Of a DNA stretch of 53,790 bases, positions 52,393 to 53,790 are shown piece after piece. The notes under the pieces are model-generated. The model ran no database searches. It saw only the letters and a list, made by a program, of their open reading frames with translations, and was not told where the DNA came from. Position 1 is the stretch's first letter. Every line of letters starts with the position of its first letter. The stretch covers positions 1 to 53,790 of the forward strand of contig DASYRM010000140.1 of the NCBI GenBank assembly GCA_036004405.1. Direction: 5' to 3'. The stretch is from DASYRM01 sp036004405 (lineage in GTDB: Bacteria; Acidobacteriota; Vicinamibacteria; Vicinamibacterales; UBA2999). The translations under genes were made by a program, and so were the position numbers.

Positions 52393-52728
52393 CTACGCGT
52401 CCCGGAGAATTGCGGCGATAGCGTCGGCGATGGCATTCCAGCGCAACGCTTCGCGTTCGAGTTGTCGCCTGCCGCCGCGTGTCAGTCGGTAGTACTTCGC
52501 GTTCCGGTTGTTCTCGGTGACACGCCACTCCGACTCGATCCAGCCCTGGACCTCGAGCCGATGGAGTGCTGGGTAGAGCGATCCTTCCTCGACGCGCAGG
52601 ACATCCTTCGACACCTGTTGAATGCGTCTCGCGATGGCAAATCCGTGATTCGGGCCCGGCGCGAGCGTGCGCAGGATCAACAGTGGAAGCGTGCCTTGAA
52701 CGAGCTCCCCGGAACCAGACGTTCCCAT
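52393..52728 (-). CDS. PadR-family transcriptional regulator (second)
   Basis: 111 residues: GELVQGTLPLLILRTL, NHGFAIARRIQQVSKDVLRVEEGSLYPALHRLEVQG, and the wing ESEWRVTENNRNAKYYRLTRGGRRQLE, the standard short PadR winged helix. It is upstream of, and presumably co-transcribed with, the second ADOP permease. Divergent from the NarL-like gene at 52796, so the short gap between them may control both. The likely effector is unknown. Confidence 0.92.
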   Translation of the reverse strand: MGTSGSGELVQGTLPLLILRTLAPGPNHGFAIARRIQQVSKDVLRVEEGSLYPALHRLEVQGWIESEWRVTENNRNAKYYRLTRGGRRQLEREALRWNAIADAIAAILRDA

Positions 52729-52740
52729 AGATGCTTGAGG

Positions 52741-52774
52741 TGAGAGAGTATCGTCGGCACGGCTCTCATGTCAA
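52741..52774 (-). promoter_or_regulatory. padR promoter with inverted repeat
   Basis: On the minus strand TTGACA (52769-52774) and GATACT (52747-52752), 16 bases apart, are a fair sigma-70-like promoter. A 6-bp inverted repeat, TGAGAG (52741-52746) and CTCTCA (52763-52768), brackets the spacer. The design recalls the first padR promoter (repeat over spacer and -10), but the sequence of the arms differs. Confidence 0.5.
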
Positions 52775-52795
52775 CCATCTAGGGTAAGCGTCGGT

Positions 52796-53589
52796 ATGAC
52801 CTTTACGAGAGGTGCATTGACAGCTGCACAGTCCTCGCAGCCCGCATCAACCGTCGCGCCGCCGAACATCCCGATCCCGACTTCGGACGATTCCGCAGGT
52901 CGTGTCATGAACATGGGCGCAAGTTCGACGCAGCGTGTGGTCCAGATCTTGAAGACAACGTCAGCGGTGGGGATCCGTTTGATCTATGTCGGGAAACATC
53001 GTCTCGTTCGCGAAGGAGTAGTCCGATCGATCGCTGCTCAGCCCGATCTCGCGGTGGTTGGCGAAGCAAGTGATCCGCACGACGCCGTTCATTGCTTCCT
53101 TCGCCATCAGCCCGACGTCACTCTGGTGGACCTTCGCTGGTGCGGGATGGCGGGGGTTGAAGTGGTCCGCGGGGTGCGCTCTCTCAGTCCGACTGCTCGG
53201 ATTATTGCGATAGCACGAAGCCCCGCCGACTACACGACTCTTCTCGCGCTGGACGCAGGAATAATGGGCTGCGTTGTGAATCGATCCGGCCTTCGCGAGT
53301 TGCTTCGTGTCATCCGTGCCGTTCATCGAGGACGCCCCGCGTTGCCTCGTGAAGTAGACGACGCCCTACGGGCCCGTTCCGTTCATCGGATGACGACGCC
53401 GCGACAGATTGAGATCTTGCAGCTGATAGGCGGAGGTCTCGGAAACGAGGAAATCTCGTTACGCCTTCAGATCAGCCAACAGACCGTCAAGACCATGTGA
53501 AGGGGATGTTGGCCAGAATGCACGCGCGCGATCGGACTCATGCGCTGTCCATCGGTGTTCGCCGGGGCATCGTGCATCTGGACCCGTGA
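52796..53589 (+). pseudogene. NarL/LuxR-type response regulator with degenerate receiver and frameshift
   Basis: The open frame from 52796 encodes a receiver domain and most of a LuxR-type HTH (MTTPRQIEILQLIGGGLGNEEISLRLQISQQTVKTM), then stops at 53500. If one C is restored near 53494 the reading becomes QTVKTHVKGMLARMHARDRTHALSIGVRRGIVHL, a perfect end for the HTH, to TGA 53587-53589. The receiver keeps TLVDLRW (phosphoacceptor Asp) but has YVGKHRLVREG where an acidic pair is usual, and VVNRSG where the conserved Lys is usual, so phosphate switching is doubtful. The start is uncertain (ATG 52796 or ATG 52907); neither has a good ribosome site. Confidence 0.8.
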
Positions 53590-53696
53590 GCCGGCTGACG
53601 AATCGCGGATCGGTTCGATGGCAGTCACGACACACTGAGGCGTTCGAGACCTGGGCTTGATCCGGTTTCGTGGACATCTTCCGAAAGGTGGATACG

Positions 53697-53790
53697 ATGT
53701 CCCGCATGTCCGATCCGAAGCCGGCCCGCCGCCAGCGCCGGCAGTTCACTGAGGAGTTCAAAGCGGGGGCCGTCCGGCTGGTCCTCGACG
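53697..53790 (+). mobile_element. IS3-family transposase OrfA, 5' end (partial)
   Basis: ATG 53697, with AAAGGTGG 7-14 bases before it, opens MSRMSDPKPARRQRRQFTEEF, then KAGAVRLVLD to the window edge. The R-x-F-T-x-E-F-K-x-x-AV-x-LV pattern is the start of the HTH of IS3/IS911-type OrfA (transposase_8). The left terminal repeat should lie between 53590 and 53697 but cannot be placed without the other end. The element sits right after the frameshifted regulator. Confidence 0.85.

Noticed and set aside
1..53790. tRNA, rRNA or replication-origin signals
   Set aside because: No cloverleaf-like sequence, rRNA stretch or DnaA-box cluster was noticed by eye; a covariance-model scan was not possible.

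Overview
This is a GC-rich, densely coded bacterial chromosome segment, most likely from an acidobacterium of the Vicinamibacteria type. The reasons are two very long 'orphan' MacB/FtsX permeases of the acidobacterial ADOP kind, each next to a PadR regulator; a DUF3738 (TIGR03435) secreted protein; a BlaI/M56 pair; a DUF6152 protein; a PEP-CTERM protein; and many small exported proteins of unknown role. The assignment rests on family content only. No rRNA, tRNA or CRISPR array was seen.

Layout. (1) 1-13947, plus strand: an exopolysaccharide cluster of eight tightly packed genes, most joined by ATGA overlaps. It holds three GT4 glycosyltransferases, a Wzx-like flippase, two AsnB-type amidotransferases, a heparinase II/III-like lyase, and a fusion of an exported parallel beta-helix domain to a membrane GT2 glycosyltransferase. 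(2) 13928-19170: a secreted beta-propeller-like protein, small exported proteins and a TPR gene broken by one frameshift. (3) 19204-22309: a PadR regulator with a promoter-embedded palindrome, driving an ADOP permease. (4) 22825-31335: a 2836-residue cyclic beta-1,2-glucan synthase (NdvB type). (5) 31358-36407, minus strand: AmtB, a small membrane protein, a membrane-anchored TPR protein, a CPA2 antiporter, a second small membrane protein and an SRPBCC membrane protein. (6) 36590-41590: a Tat-exported amidohydrolase, a PEP-CTERM protein, a DUF6152 protein and small secreted proteins. (7) 41616-43805: a BlaI/M56 pair with two palindromic operators. (8) 44234-47758: a large secreted G8/beta-helix protein with a collagen-like linker, and a DUF3738 protein. 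(9) 47800-48910: a decayed stretch with a headless gene fragment and a frameshifted thioredoxin-fold gene. (10) 49658-53790: a second ADOP/PadR pair, a frameshifted NarL/LuxR-type regulator with a degenerate receiver, and the start of an IS3-family transposase running off the right edge.

Together the genes describe a surface-glycan and envelope-oriented region: polymer assembly, export and trimming (1), periplasmic cyclic glucan (4), anchored or secreted surface proteins (6, 8), and local one-component regulators (PadR, BlaI) with visible operator sites. Three clear single-base frameshifts in otherwise well-conserved reading frames (near 18945, 48706 and 53494) mean either real decay or uncorrected indels in the assembly.
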